Shown: positions 1 through 8,470, counted from the stretch's first letter. The stretch: DNA of 64,000 nt from an uncultured Eubacterium sp. (GCA_900544285.1 UQUT01000001.1:248001-312000); one strand, 5' to 3'. Numbers and translations: made by a program. Notes: generated from the sequence alone by a model not told the origin.

Positions 1-1788
1 CGCAAACTGCTCGACAACGGGGTGTCTGCCATCCTTTATTATTATCTCATCGCCATATGTAATTTCCGGTCTGCAATATCCGTTGCGGCAGGCGACTTCC
101 GCAAGCGAACGGTAAACATCCAGCTTTGCGAGAACGAACGCCGTTTTCTGAATTCTGTGAACGTTTTCCGCAACCTTCAGCCGCACCTCCGTGAAAAGCT
201 GATATTCAAGCGCGGTTATCTTGTCCGAAGCACCGAGCATCTGGGTTTCCATATCCTTCAGCTCCTGCGTTATGTAGCGCTCGCCGTTTGCAAGCGTCTG
301 CTTTCTGACAAACCTTTCCGGAACACTTCCGATAAACGATTTGGAAACCTCTATATAGTATCCGAAAACCCTGTTATATCCGACTTTCAGCGTCTTTATT
401 CCCGTCGCCTTTCTCTCCGCTTCCTCAATGCGCTCAATCCAACCCTTGCTGTCCGATATTATGGAGCGCAGATAATCTATATCCTTGTTGTATCCGTCGC
501 GGATGATTCCTCCTTCGCGAACGGAAAACGGCGGCTCGTCAACTATCGCCGCATTTATCGTTTCCGTAACATCCGAAAGGACATCAAGCTCTGAAAACAT
601 AGCTGCGAGCTCCTCACAACTGCATCCGGAGAGAAGCTCCTTTATCTGCGGGAGCTTTTCCGTCGTCTGCGCAAGCGCCCGAAGGTCTCTTCCGCCCGCA
701 GAACCATAGACAATCCTTGTCATTATTCTTTCAAGATCAAGCACGCCCTTCAGAGCGTTTTCAAGCTCGCCGCGGAGAACAACGTCACCGCAAAGCTCCG
801 CCACCGCGCTTTGACGGCGATTTATACCGTAAGGATTTGAAAGCGGAAAGTCTATATAATTTTTCAGAAGCCTTGCGCCTGCGGCGGTCTTCGTCTTGTC
901 CAGTACCCAGAGGAGAGTTCCGTGCTTTTCGCCTCTGCGCTGTGACTCGCAGGTTTCAAGGTTTCTGCGCGTGTTTATATCCATTTCAAGATACTGCCCC
1001 TCGCGATAAAAATTCAGCGAGCGGAGATTTGAAAGGTCGTTTTTCTGCGTTTCGATCGCATACGAGAGCAGCGCACCGACGGCTTTCAGAGCCGGATCGC
1101 TCTCGTCATCGAATTCCGATGGAATCGCCCCGCCGGCAAAGCGAGAAAACGCTTCTCTTTTCGCGTCTGCGCCGTAAAAACGGCTCTCCTGATTTTCATT
1201 TATAGTACAACTGAGTCTCTCGCGGAGGAAAGTCTCAATCTCGCCCAGCCCCGATGCCGCAGTGTTCAGAACAAGCTCCCTCGGCGCATAAATGCCTATC
1301 TCGCCGAACAGCTTGTTCATCCTGTCCGCGCCCGAAAATTCAGTTGCGGAAAGGCTTCCCGTCGATATATCGGCAAAGCTGATACCGACACTTTCCTCTC
1401 CGAGATATACGGCGCATATATAGTTGTTTTTCTTCTCGTCAAGCAGAGATGATTCCGTCAGCGTTCCGGGGGTTATCATACGAACGACGTCCCTCTTGAC
1501 TATTCCCTTTGCTAGCGCAGGATCCTCCATCTGCTCGCAGATTGCAACCTTATACCCATGCGAAACAAGCTTGCCTATATAACCTTCGACCGCGTGATAC
1601 GGCACGCCGCACATCGGCGCGCGCTCCTCCTCGCCGCAGTCGCGCCCCGTCAGAACAAGCTCAAGCTCCTTTGCCGCAATCTTTGCGTCGTCAAAGAACA
1701 TCTCGTAAAAATCGCCGAGACGATACATAAGTATGTACTCTTTGTACTTGTCCTTTATTTCAAAATACTGTTGCATCATCGGTGTCAT
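1..1788 (-). CDS. mutS: DNA mismatch repair protein MutS (3' part beyond window)
   Basis: N-terminal two thirds of the mismatch-repair ATPase MutS, read leftwards and cut by the window edge; 596 codons are visible and the Walker ATPase domain lies outside. The start gives MTPMMQQYFEIKDKY, then the mismatch-binding motif GDFYEMFFDDA (in the family the Phe stacks on the mispaired base), CGVPYHA and ICEQMEDP of domain I. The last visible residues, DGRHPVVEQFA, are the conserved stretch just before the ATPase domain. miaB ends 15 bases upstream, so the two form one operon, as is common in Clostridia, where mutL often follows. Only a weak GGGG ribosome site (1797-1800) precedes the start; in-frame ATGs at codons 4 and 5 are alternatives. 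Identification is near certain. Confidence 0.97.
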   Translation of the reverse strand, partial: MTPMMQQYFEIKDKYKEYILMYRLGDFYEMFFDDAKIAAKELELVLTGRDCGEEERAPMCGVPYHAVEGYIGKLVSHGYKVAICEQMEDPALAKGIVKRDVVRMITPGTLTESSLLDEKKNNYICAVYLGEESVGISFADISTGSLSATEFSGADRMNKLFGEIGIYAPRELVLNTAASGLGEIETFLRERLSCTINENQESRFYGADAKREAFSRFAGGAIPSEFDDESDPALKAVGALLSYAIETQKNDLSNLRSLNFYREGQYLEMDINTRRNLETCESQRRGEKHGTLLWVLDKTKTAAGARLLKNYIDFPLSNPYGINRRQSAVAELCGDVVLRGELENALKGVLDLERIMTRIVYGSAGGRDLRALAQTTEKLPQIKELLSGCSCEELAAMFSELDVLSDVTETINAAIVDEPPFSVREGGIIRDGYNKDIDYLRSIISDSKGWIERIEEAERKATGIKTLKVGYNRVFGYYIEVSKSFIGSVPERFVRKQTLANGERYITQELKDMETQMLGASDKITALEYQLFTEVRLKVAENVHRIQKTAFVLAKLDVYRSLAEVACRNGYCRPEITYGDEIIIKDGRHPVVEQFA

Positions 1789-1803
1789 CGTATATACCCC
1801 GCT

Positions 1804-3228
1804 TTATTTTGTTACCTCACCGTAGAGGGCGAAGGCGTGAGCCTCGCTTATCTTTACGTTGACGAATTTTCCCGTCATACTTTCGTCCCCGTCAAAAAGG
1901 ACAATTTTCATTGCCGTGTCTCTCCCCGTATATTTTTCGGGATTGTTCTTGCTCTTTCCCTCGCAGAGGACTCTTATCGTCTTTCCGACGTACTTCTGCG
2001 CAAGCGCCTCGGCAATCGGCTCCTGAACGGAGAGCAGCCGCTTGAAGCGCTCTGTTTTTACTTCATCCGGCACCTGATCCTCGGACTTTGCCGCGGGAGT
2101 ACCGTCGCGCTTCGAATAAATAAACTGAAACATCATATCATATCCGACACGGCGGATGGCATCAAGCGTTTCTTCAAAATCCTCCTCCGTTTCGCCCGGG
2201 AAACCGACGATTATATCAGTCGAAAGCGAAAGATCGGGTATCTCGGCTTTCATCTTTTCCGTAAGCACAAGGTATGCCTCGGCCGTATATTTCCTGTTCA
2301 TCGCGCGGAGAACTCTGTCGCTTCCGGACTGTACCGGCAAATGGAAATGACGCTCAATCTTCGGGTTTTCCGCAATCGTTTTTATCAGCTTGTCCGGAAC
2401 GTCCTTGGGGTGGCTCGTCATAAATCTGACGATAAAGTCGCCGTCGATTTTGCATATCATCGAAAGCAGATCGGAAAAGTCTACGCCGTATTCCTTTCCG
2501 TAAGAATTGACATTCTGCCCGAGCAGGGTGATTTCCTTATAGCCGTTTTCGACAAGCTCTTTAATCTCTTTGATTATTTCCTCCGGTCGGCGGCTTCTCT
2601 CTCTGCCGCGGACATAAGGAACTATGCAATACGTGCAGAAGTTGTTGCAGCCGTACATAATGCTGACCCAAGCGGCAAAGTCGCTCTTGCGACTGACGGG
2701 GATCTCCTCGCTTATAACCTCGTCCCCGATGTTTTCCGTAAAACTGCGCTTGCCGGAAAAGAGGTTATTGCAGAGTATCTCCGGAAACTCCCAAAGCGCC
2801 TCCGTACCGAAGGTGAAATCGACATAGGGATAGCTCTTCTTTATCTTCTCCGCCATCTTCGGTTGCGAAACCATACATCCGCAAACGCCGATCTTCAGCG
2901 CCGGATTTTTAGCCTTCAAATGCTTGTATTCACCCGTTACGGAAAGAGCCTTTTTCTCCGCATGGTCGCGCACGGCGCAGGTATTGACTACTATCAGATC
3001 CGCCTCCGCCGGAGTGTCCGTCAGCGTATAGCCCATATCCCTTGCCATTCCCGCAATTCTCTCGCCGTCCGCCTCGTTCTGCTGGCAGCCGTAAGTCACG
3101 ACGCAGCAAGCCCGTCTCTCTCCGGCTCCTCTTTCCGCCGTTATTCTCTCTCTGACTCTTTCGGCGCAGTCCTTCTGCCTTTCGGCTTCTTCCTTTGTTA
3201 TTTCTCTCGCTCTGTATTTACTATCCAT
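1804..3228 (-). CDS. miaB: tRNA-2-methylthio-N6-dimethylallyladenosine synthase MiaB
   Basis: Radical-SAM methylthiotransferase that adds the 2-methylthio group to i6A37 of tRNAs reading UNN codons. The 474-residue protein has the full order: MTTase N-terminal domain with three auxiliary-cluster cysteines (TYGC at 48, NTC at 84, CGC at 118), radical-SAM core with the CxxxCxxC cluster in MYGCNNFCTYC (C194, C198, C201), and a C-terminal TRAM domain (about 400-474). A 40-residue charged N-terminal extension precedes the catalytic domains. It starts an operon with mutS, behind a consensus promoter at 3267-3295. The Shine-Dalgarno AAGGAT sits very close to the ATG, so the exact start is a little uncertain. 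Confidence 0.96.
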   Translation of the reverse strand: MDSKYRAREITKEEAERQKDCAERVRERITAERGAGERRACCVVTYGCQQNEADGERIAGMARDMGYTLTDTPAEADLIVVNTCAVRDHAEKKALSVTGEYKHLKAKNPALKIGVCGCMVSQPKMAEKIKKSYPYVDFTFGTEALWEFPEILCNNLFSGKRSFTENIGDEVISEEIPVSRKSDFAAWVSIMYGCNNFCTYCIVPYVRGRERSRRPEEIIKEIKELVENGYKEITLLGQNVNSYGKEYGVDFSDLLSMICKIDGDFIVRFMTSHPKDVPDKLIKTIAENPKIERHFHLPVQSGSDRVLRAMNRKYTAEAYLVLTEKMKAEIPDLSLSTDIIVGFPGETEEDFEETLDAIRRVGYDMMFQFIYSKRDGTPAAKSEDQVPDEVKTERFKRLLSVQEPIAEALAQKYVGKTIRVLCEGKSKNNPEKYTGRDTAMKIVLFDGDESMTGKFVNVKISEAHAFALYGEVTK

Positions 3229-3266
3229 ATCCTTAATGCAATACTTTCCAAAATAATATTTTATAT

Positions 3267-3295
3267 ATTATACAATATATTTTCTTTCAAGTCAA
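3267..3295 (-). promoter_or_regulatory. SigA-type promoter of miaB-mutS
   Basis: On the minus strand TTGACT, 17-bp spacer, TATAAT; the start codon of miaB is about 40 bases downstream. Confidence 0.8.
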
Positions 3296-3339
3296 CACCG
3301 GAGGCGCATTTTGAAAAAGTAAGGTCACAAAAAATTTTC

Positions 3340-3368
3340 TTGACAAATTACTGCCAATGTGTTATACT
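3340..3368 (+). promoter_or_regulatory. Consensus SigA promoter of leader ORF and GNAT gene
   Basis: TTGACA, 17-bp spacer, TATACT. The leader ORF start at 3401 lies about 32 bases downstream and the acetyltransferase about 275 bases downstream, so the transcript has a long 5' leader. Confidence 0.85.
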
Positions 3369-3400
3369 TTTCAAAATTTCAGAAAAGGAGCGAAATAAAC

Positions 3401-3517
3401 ATGAAAAAACTGACGTCTTTCTCTGTAAATACACGTTTCACCCGCGAAAACGCTCCTGCGCGCACGCAGAGCGTCTCGGGTCTGCGCCGCCATACTCTCC
3501 TGCAAGCGGGAAAATGA
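3401..3517 (+). CDS. Putative 38-residue leader peptide of an attenuator
   Basis: ATG preceded by a good ribosome site (AAAAGGAG, 3384-3391). It encodes a basic peptide beginning MKKLTSFSVNTRFTREN and ending LLQAGK, with no membrane segment or signal peptide. It sits between a consensus promoter and an intrinsic terminator (3545-3580) that itself precedes the acetyltransferase gene. Codons 27-30 (GGT CTG CGC CGC, 3479-3490) copy the 3' arm of that terminator and can pair with its 5' arm, so translation of this ORF is placed to decide whether the terminator forms. The peptide resembles no family I recognise. The role is inferred from RNA architecture only. Confidence 0.6.
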   Translation: MKKLTSFSVNTRFTRENAPARTQSVSGLRRHTLLQAGK

Positions 3518-3580
3518 CCTTCCCCGCCAAAAGAAGAAGTTCGCGCGGCGATGACCTTTCCGGTCTCGCCGCTTTTTATT
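3479..3580 (+). promoter_or_regulatory. Transcription attenuator (antiterminator and terminator) before GNAT gene
   Basis: Terminator: GCGGCGA-T-GACC (3545-3556), loop TTTCC, GGTC-TCGCCGC (3562-3572), then TTTTTATT. Competing antiterminator: GGTC (3479-3482) and CGCCGC (3485-3490) pair with GACC (3553-3556) and GCGGCG (3545-3550), 10 bp around a 2x2 internal loop, destroying the terminator's 5' arm. A third hairpin, GCGGGAA (3506-3512) with TTCCCCGC (3520-3527), spans the leader stop codon. This is the layout of ribosome-mediated attenuation; the inducing signal is unknown. Confidence 0.65.
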
Positions 3581-3642
3581 GCAATTTTTATCGGGCGGGT
3601 ATCCCGCACGGCTGACTATCAAAAGGAAAGGAGAAAAACACA

Positions 3643-4215
3643 ATGGAAATTAAAGTTGACACAAGCACTGTCAGAATAGAGACAAATCGCCTTGTTTTGA
3701 GGGGCTTCCGCGAGGACGACCTTGCAGACTTTTATGATTATGCAAAGGTTGAAGGCGTCGGCGAATGTGCCGGATGGAACCATCATAAATCAATTGAAGA
3801 GAGCCGCGAAGTGCTCAGAATGTTCATCGAAGGCAAGAACGTTTTCGCCATAGTCGATAAGAAAAGCGGAAAGGTCATCGGCAGCGTAGGAATTAAAGAT
3901 CCGGACGAGGTGACCGTATCGCACTTTCCGGATGCGAACATAAAAGAAATCGGTTATGTTCTTGCAAAAGATTTCTGGGGCAAAGGACTTATGCCCGAAG
4001 CCGTAAAAGCCGTCATCTGCTATTGCTTTGACGAGCTGAACCTCGACGCCGTTTCCGTCGGACATTTTATCGAAAACGACCGTTCCCGCCGCGTTATCGA
4101 AAAATGCGGCTTTGAATTCTTTGCGGACACGGTCTATCATTCAAGATACGGTGGCGGTGCCGATCACGAAAGCAAGGACTACATTCTTTGGAACAAAAGA
4201 AAAAATATCAAATAA
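3643..4215 (+). CDS. GNAT acetyltransferase, RimJ/RimL type
   Basis: Soluble acetyl-CoA-dependent N-acetyltransferase of the GNAT superfamily, 190 residues, the usual size of RimJ/RimL-like enzymes. It opens with the typical RIETNRLVLRGFREDD strand and has the acetyl-CoA pyrophosphate-binding motif A in IGYVLAKDFWGKGLMPEA (about residues 107-124), followed by the ENDRSRRVIEKCGF helix. The substrate may be a ribosomal protein N-terminus, an amino acid or a small toxic compound and cannot be told from sequence. Ribosome site GGAAAGGAG precedes ATG. The gene is expressed behind a leader ORF and attenuator, which in other Bacillota is a frequent arrangement for antibiotic-induced resistance genes; that link is inference. 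Confidence 0.9.
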   Translation: MEIKVDTSTVRIETNRLVLRGFREDDLADFYDYAKVEGVGECAGWNHHKSIEESREVLRMFIEGKNVFAIVDKKSGKVIGSVGIKDPDEVTVSHFPDANIKEIGYVLAKDFWGKGLMPEAVKAVICYCFDELNLDAVSVGHFIENDRSRRVIEKCGFEFFADTVYHSRYGGGADHESKDYILWNKRKNIK

Positions 4216-4218
4216 TAC

Positions 4219-4268
4219 TTGACAAAATGCTTTACCGGTGATATACTGTGTAAAGCATTTTGCTTTAC
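4219..4268 (+). promoter_or_regulatory. ylxM-ffh promoter overlapped by a 12-bp palindrome
   Basis: TTGACA (4219-4224), 17-bp spacer, TATACT (4242-4247). A perfect 12-bp inverted repeat AAAATGCTTTAC (4224-4235) / GTAAAGCATTTT (4250-4261) brackets the -10 element, and TGCTTTAC recurs at 4261-4268. It could be an operator or a start-site hairpin. Confidence 0.7.
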
Positions 4269-4287
4269 AGCTTGAAAGGAGGCTCCC

Positions 4288-4608
4288 GTGGCTGAAAAAG
4301 ACCTGTCGCTCACGATACTTTTCGATATATACGGCGGTCTGCTTTCCGCAAACGAAAAGGACGCCTTTGAATATTATTATTGCGATGACCTTTCCCTCTC
4401 CGAGATAGCGGAGATTATGAAAATGACCCGTCAGGGCGTGAGAGACAACATCGTCCGCGCCGAAAAGCTGCTCCGCGATTGCGAAGAAAAGCTCGGACTG
4501 AAAAAGAAATTTTCCGAAACGGAAAGGCTTCTCTCAATCGCAAAAAATGCGCTGGCGAGCGGAAATATCCGGCTTGCCGAAGAAACACTCGATATGTTGA
4601 AATTATGA
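4288..4608 (+). CDS. ylxM: YlxM-family DNA-binding protein (UPF0122)
   Basis: Small helix-turn-helix protein of the YlxM/p13 family, normally encoded just before ffh and thought to tune SRP-pathway expression or SRP assembly. The 106 residues contain a sigma-70 region 4-like HTH (LSLSEIAEIMKMTRQGVRD, about 37-55) and a helical C-terminus. The start is GTG at 4288, with AAAGGAGG ribosome site 7 bases upstream; the mature sequence begins MAEKDLSLTILFDIYGG. ffh follows 17 bases downstream, in the same operon. Confidence 0.92.
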   Translation: MAEKDLSLTILFDIYGGLLSANEKDAFEYYYCDDLSLSEIAEIMKMTRQGVRDNIVRAEKLLRDCEEKLGLKKKFSETERLLSIAKNALASGNIRLAEETLDMLKL

Positions 4609-4625
4609 TAAAGGAGGGCAAATAA

Positions 4626-5963
4626 ATGTTTTCCGGACTTTCCGAAAAGCTGTCTGCGGCTCTCAAAAAATTCAGAAGCAAAGGCAAACTGACGGAAAAA
4701 GACGTCCGCGAGGGTATGCGCGCAGTCAAGATGGCGCTTCTCGAAGCCGACGTAAACTTCTCCGTCGTCAAGGACTTTGTCGCAAAAGTGACGGAGCGCG
4801 CCGTCGGCAGCGAAGTGCTTGAAAGCCTTGTGCCGTCACAGCAGATAGTTAAAATAGTGGACGAAGAGCTTACAGCTCTTATGGGCTCGACGCAGTCAAA
4901 GCTCATAATTTCGCCGAAGCCACCGACAGTCGTCATGATGGCGGGACTTCAGGGTGCGGGCAAGACAACCCATTCCGCAAAGCTCGCCGCTTATATGAAA
5001 AAGCAGGGCAAAAATCCGCTTCTCGTCGCATGCGACGTTTACCGTCCCGCCGCAATCCAGCAGCTCAAGGTTGTCGGCGAGCAGGTCGGCGTTCCCGTTT
5101 ATTCCGAGGACGGCTCAAAGAGTCCTGTAAAAATCGCGGAACACGCAATTGAATACGCAAAGAAAAACCTCCTCGACCTTGTCATCATAGATACCGCCGG
5201 CAGACTTCAGATAGACGAAGAAATGATGGACGAGCTGAAACAGATGAAAAAAGCCGTTTCACCCTCGGAAATTCTCCTCGTCGTCGACTCCATGACCGGT
5301 CAGAACGCAGTCAACGTTGCAAAAACGTTTGACGAAATGCTTGATATAACGGGCGTCATAATGACAAAGCTGGACGGCGATACGCGAGGCGGCGCCGCGC
5401 TTTCCGTAAAGTATGTGACAGGAAAGCCGATAAAGTTCATCGGGACGGGCGAAAAGCTCAGCGAAATCGAACCCTTCTATCCGGACAGAATGGCGCAGAG
5501 AATTCTCGGTATGGGCGACGTGCTTACCCTGATTGAAAAGGCTCAGCAGTCATTTGACGAAAAGAAAGCCGCAGAGCTTGAAGAAAAGCTCCGCAAATCA
5601 AGGTTCACCCTTTCGGACTTCCTTGACCAGATGGGGCAACTGAAAAATATGGGCTCGCTTGAATCGATCGCCGCAATGATGCCCGGAATGAATTCCGCCG
5701 CGCTCAAAGACGCCAAGTTCGATGAAAAAGCGATGGCGCACATGGAGGCAATAATTCTCTCTATGACTCCCGCCGAGCGCGAAAAGCCCGAAATTCTCAA
5801 TTCGTCGCGCAAAAAGCGCATAGCGATGGGCTCGGGAACGTCTGTTGAAGAGATCAACAAAGTTCTCAAACAGTATGAGCAGACCTGCAAGCTGATGAAG
5901 CAGTTTGCCGGCGGAAAAGGCTTCGGCAAAGGACGCTTCGGCAAAAATCCGTTCGGATTTTAA
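4626..5963 (+). CDS. ffh: Signal recognition particle protein Ffh (SRP54)
   Basis: GTPase of the signal recognition particle; binds signal sequences on ribosomes with 4.5S/scRNA and hands them to FtsY at the membrane. 445 residues: four-helix N domain (1-85), G domain with P-loop GLQGAGKTT (107-115), DTAGR and TKLDGD motifs, then a C-terminal M domain ending KGFGKGRFGKNPFGF, rich in Gly, Lys and Phe. Methionines of the M domain lie in the MMPGMN region. Good AAAGGAGGG ribosome site. It follows ylxM and is followed by rpsP and khpA, the standard Bacillota cluster. No SRP RNA gene is seen nearby. Confidence 0.98.
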   Translation: MFSGLSEKLSAALKKFRSKGKLTEKDVREGMRAVKMALLEADVNFSVVKDFVAKVTERAVGSEVLESLVPSQQIVKIVDEELTALMGSTQSKLIISPKPPTVVMMAGLQGAGKTTHSAKLAAYMKKQGKNPLLVACDVYRPAAIQQLKVVGEQVGVPVYSEDGSKSPVKIAEHAIEYAKKNLLDLVIIDTAGRLQIDEEMMDELKQMKKAVSPSEILLVVDSMTGQNAVNVAKTFDEMLDITGVIMTKLDGDTRGGAALSVKYVTGKPIKFIGTGEKLSEIEPFYPDRMAQRILGMGDVLTLIEKAQQSFDEKKAAELEEKLRKSRFTLSDFLDQMGQLKNMGSLESIAAMMPGMNSAALKDAKFDEKAMAHMEAIILSMTPAEREKPEILNSSRKKRIAMGSGTSVEEINKVLKQYEQTCKLMKQFAGGKGFGKGRFGKNPFGF

Positions 5964-6051
5964 TCAAATACGTATAAATTCATTGGCGGCAGAACGCCTG
6001 CGATGATTTTTATAAAAAATTTTAATATTATATTTTTCGGAGGAAACCAAA

Positions 6052-6297
6052 ATGGCAGTTAAAATCAGACTTAAGAGAATGGGCGCAAAGAAAGCTCCCT
6101 TCTATCGCGTAGTTGTTGCTGACTCTCGCTATCCCCGCGACGGCAGATTTATCGAAGAGCTCGGCTACTACAACCCCACAACAAACCCTGCTGAAATCAA
6201 GATCGACGTTGAAAAAGCTCAGACATGGGTCAAGAACGGTGCTCAGCCCACAGAAACAGTTAAGTCGCTTCTCAAAAAGGCCGGCATAACCGAGTAA
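6052..6297 (+). CDS. rpsP: 30S ribosomal protein S16
   Basis: Small-subunit ribosomal protein S16, 81 residues, normal length. It begins [20 protein letters not shown], the family signature, and keeps the [19 protein letters not shown] segment. Ribosome site CGGAGGA lies upstream. No convincing promoter is seen in the 88-base gap after ffh, so it is probably transcribed with ffh. khpA follows directly, an order conserved in Bacillota. Confidence 0.98.
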   Translation: MAVKIRLKRMGAKKAPFYRVVVADSRYPRDGRFIEELGYYNPTTNPAEIKIDVEKAQTWVKNGAQPTETVKSLLKKAGITE

Positions 6298-6312
6298 TTC
6301 GGGGTGCCCGCG

Positions 6313-6552
6313 ATGATTGATTACAAAGAAGCACTTGCAAACATCGCCCGCGCAATCGTTGACGAGCCGGACAAGGTCTGCGTAACGGAAAAGGAAAGCG
6401 CATCGGCAAATACTATCTCCCTTGAGCTCTCAGTCGCACCGGACGATATGGGCAAGGTTATAGGAAAGCACGGCAAGATAGCTCAGGCTATCCGCCAGAT
6501 TATGAAGTCCTCCGCGCCGGGAGGAAAGAAAATCGTCGTTGATATAAGATGA
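6313..6552 (+). CDS. khpA: KH-domain RNA-binding protein KhpA (YlqC)
   Basis: Small single-KH RNA-binding protein; in Bacillota it pairs with KhpB/Jag and affects cell elongation and RNA turnover. 79 residues from ATG 6313: MIDYKEALANIARAIVDEP, then the KH GxxG motif in GKVIGKHGKIAQAIRQIMK. An in-frame GTG at 6304 would add three residues, but the GGGG ribosome site at 6301-6304 favours the ATG. It lies 15 bases after rpsP and is followed by a terminator, closing the ylxM-ffh-rpsP-khpA operon. Confidence 0.93.
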   Translation: MIDYKEALANIARAIVDEPDKVCVTEKESASANTISLELSVAPDDMGKVIGKHGKIAQAIRQIMKSSAPGGKKIVVDIR

Positions 6553-6555
6553 CGC

Positions 6556-6581
6556 AAACGCCCTTCGGGGCGTTTTTCTTT
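6556..6581 (+). terminator. Intrinsic terminator after khpA
   Basis: AAACGCCC, loop TTC, GGGGCGTTT followed by TTCTTTTT. Confidence 0.85.
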
Positions 6582-6612
6582 TTCCTGCCGTCCGCATCAT
6601 CTGCCGAAGATA

Positions 6613-6645
6613 TAAAAAAGCGTGCCTTTTACAGCACGCTTTTCA
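6613..6645 (-). terminator. Intrinsic terminator after tsf
   Basis: AAGCGTGC (6618-6625) pairs with GCACGCTT (6634-6641); the run of A at 6614-6619 is the U-tract on the minus strand. Confidence 0.85.
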
Positions 6646-6657
6646 TATCTTATTTTC

Positions 6658-7590
6658 TTATTTCTTTGCGAGCATCTTTGCAACTTCTTCGTCGAGGTTG
6701 TCTTCTCTCTTTGCGATACCTTCGCCCTTTTCGTAACGCTCAAAAGCAACAACTGAGATTTTGCCGCCGAACTGCTTTGCCGTTGTTTCGACATACTTGC
6801 CGACCGACATAGAATCATCTTTTACATAGCCCATTTCAAGGAGGCAGTTCTGCTCATAGAACTTGCCGAGCTTGCCGATTGCCATCTTTTCGATAACATT
6901 TGCAGGCTTGTTTGCGTTCTTGGGGTCGTTTTTTATCTGCTCTTCAACAATCTTCTGCTCCTCTGCGATAACGGAAGCGGGAACGGAAGCCTTGTCAAGA
7001 TAGGGTGTCGGATAAGCGCCGACCTGGAGAGCGATGTTCTTTGCGAATTCAGCAAAGCCGGGGTTGTTCTTTGCGGCGTCGTCAGCCTCAAACTTAACGA
7101 TAACGCCAGTGTTGCCCTTGCCGTGAATATATGTGCTTGTGAGTCCGTCAACTATAACGAAGCGGCGGATGTCGATCTTTTCTTTGATTATAGAAATCTG
7201 CTCTTTTACTGTGTCTGCAACGGTGTATTCGGTGCCGTCGAACTTGCATGCGTTGAGCTCGTCCATGTTTGCGGGACGGTTTGCAAGGATTGTGCGGAGA
7301 ACGCCGTGAACGAATTCAACAAACTTATCGTTCTTTGCAACGAAGTCTGTCTCGGAGTTGACCTCAACCATAGCGACAGAGTCGCCTTCCTTCATTATAT
7401 CAACAACGCCGTCTGCCGCGATTCTGTCTGCCTTTTTGGCTGCTGCGGCAAGTCCCTTCTCACGAAGGATAACGATAGCGGCGTCCTGATCTCCGTTTGT
7501 TTCAACGAGAGCGCGCTTGCAGTCCATAAGGCCTGCGCCTGTCTTGTTTTTGAGCTCGCCGACCATTGCGGCGGTAATAGTTACTGCCAT
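6658..7590 (-). CDS. tsf: Translation elongation factor Ts
   Basis: EF-Ts, the guanine-nucleotide exchange factor that recycles EF-Tu in the cytoplasm. 310 residues, standard length: N-terminal UBA-like domain with the KTGAGLMDCKRALVETNGD signature (16-34), the TDFVAKND core motif that contacts EF-Tu (about 80-87), and the duplicated dimerisation region. It lies 23 bases downstream of rpsB in the classical rpsB-tsf operon and is followed by an intrinsic terminator. Ribosome site GGAGG precedes ATG. Confidence 0.98.
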   Translation of the reverse strand: MAVTITAAMVGELKNKTGAGLMDCKRALVETNGDQDAAIVILREKGLAAAAKKADRIAADGVVDIMKEGDSVAMVEVNSETDFVAKNDKFVEFVHGVLRTILANRPANMDELNACKFDGTEYTVADTVKEQISIIKEKIDIRRFVIVDGLTSTYIHGKGNTGVIVKFEADDAAKNNPGFAEFAKNIALQVGAYPTPYLDKASVPASVIAEEQKIVEEQIKNDPKNANKPANVIEKMAIGKLGKFYEQNCLLEMGYVKDDSMSVGKYVETTAKQFGGKISVVAFERYEKGEGIAKREDNLDEEVAKMLAKK

Positions 7591-7613
7591 TTTATATTCC
7601 TCCGTAATTTTAA

Positions 7614-8339
7614 TTATTCAGCGTCTGTTGCTTCTTCTGCTGCGGGAGCGTTCTGTTCGCCCTGCTTGCCTTCGATAACGGCATCTGCGAGAACAGAAGA
7701 GATGAGCTTGATAGCGCGGATAGCGTCGTCGTTTCCGGGGATAACGTAATCTGCGTCATCGGGGTCACAGTTCGTATCAACGATTGCAACAACCGGAATG
7801 CCGAGCTTCTTTGCTTCGAGAACGGCGTTGTGTTCCTTGCGGGGGTCAACTATGAATACAGCGGAAGGAAGTCCGGGCATCGTCTTGATACCGCCGATGT
7901 TTCTTTCAAGGTCTTCCATCTCTTTTGTGAGCGCCGCAACTTCCTTTTTGGGAAGAAGTGCGAAGGTTCCGTCCTCCTGCATCTTTTCAAGAGCGGCAAG
8001 ACGAGCGATGCTCTTCTGGATTGTCTTATAGTTTGTGAGCATACCGCCGAGCCAACGTGTGTTGACATAGTACATTCCGCAGCGCTCTGCTTCTTCTTTG
8101 ATAGCGTCCGCAGCCTGCTTCTTCGTGCCTACGAAGAGGAGTGTTCCGCCGTTTGCGGAGGTTTCCTTTACGAAGTTGTAAGCTTCTTCGAGCTTTGCAA
8201 CGCTCTTCTGGAGGTCGATAATGTAAATACCGTTTCTCTCCGTGAAGATGTACTCAGCCATTTTGGGGTTCCATCTTCTTGTGAAATGACCGAAGTGTAC
8301 GCCTGCTTCAAGCAGTTGTTTGAGTGTGATTACTGACAT
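7614..8339 (-). CDS. rpsB: 30S ribosomal protein S2
   Basis: Ribosomal protein S2, 241 residues. The start chosen is ATG 8339 ([18 protein letters not shown]), which has a strong ribosome site (AAAGGAGAAA) and matches the family N-terminus; the open frame upstream to 8468 is untranslated leader. Family motifs [33 protein letters not shown] and [14 protein letters not shown] are all present. A consensus promoter lies at 8471-8499, leaving a 5' leader of about 125 bases that is GC-rich and can fold, so S2 autoregulation through the leader is possible. tsf follows. Confidence 0.97.
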   Translation of the reverse strand: MSVITLKQLLEAGVHFGHFTRRWNPKMAEYIFTERNGIYIIDLQKSVAKLEEAYNFVKETSANGGTLLFVGTKKQAADAIKEEAERCGMYYVNTRWLGGMLTNYKTIQKSIARLAALEKMQEDGTFALLPKKEVAALTKEMEDLERNIGGIKTMPGLPSAVFIVDPRKEHNAVLEAKKLGIPVVAIVDTNCDPDDADYVIPGNDDAIRAIKLISSVLADAVIEGKQGEQNAPAAEEATDAE

Positions 8340-8464
8340 TTTTCTTTCTCCTTTGTATTTTGGTTTTTTCCACCACGAAAAGCAGTCAGAAGCGCACCCT
8401 TTCGGGCAACCGACGCTTGCCGTTCGTGTGTGAGATCGGCTTTCGGCTGTCATTTCTCCGAAAA
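8340..8464 (-). promoter_or_regulatory. Structured 5' leader of rpsB, possible S2 autoregulatory RNA
   Basis: About 125 bases between promoter and start codon. On the minus strand it contains short complementary arms such as GCCCGAAAGGGUGC and GCCGAAAGCC within a GC-rich block, unlike the AT-rich flanks. I cannot match it to a named Rfam leader by eye. Confidence 0.35.
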
Positions 8465-8470
8465 CCAATT

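Noticed and set aside
1558..3615. A 685-codon open frame on the plus strand opposite miaB.
   Set aside because: It is the antisense shadow of miaB (radical-SAM motifs and codon pattern are on the minus strand); it has no ribosome site and a low-complexity, Arg/Leu-rich product.
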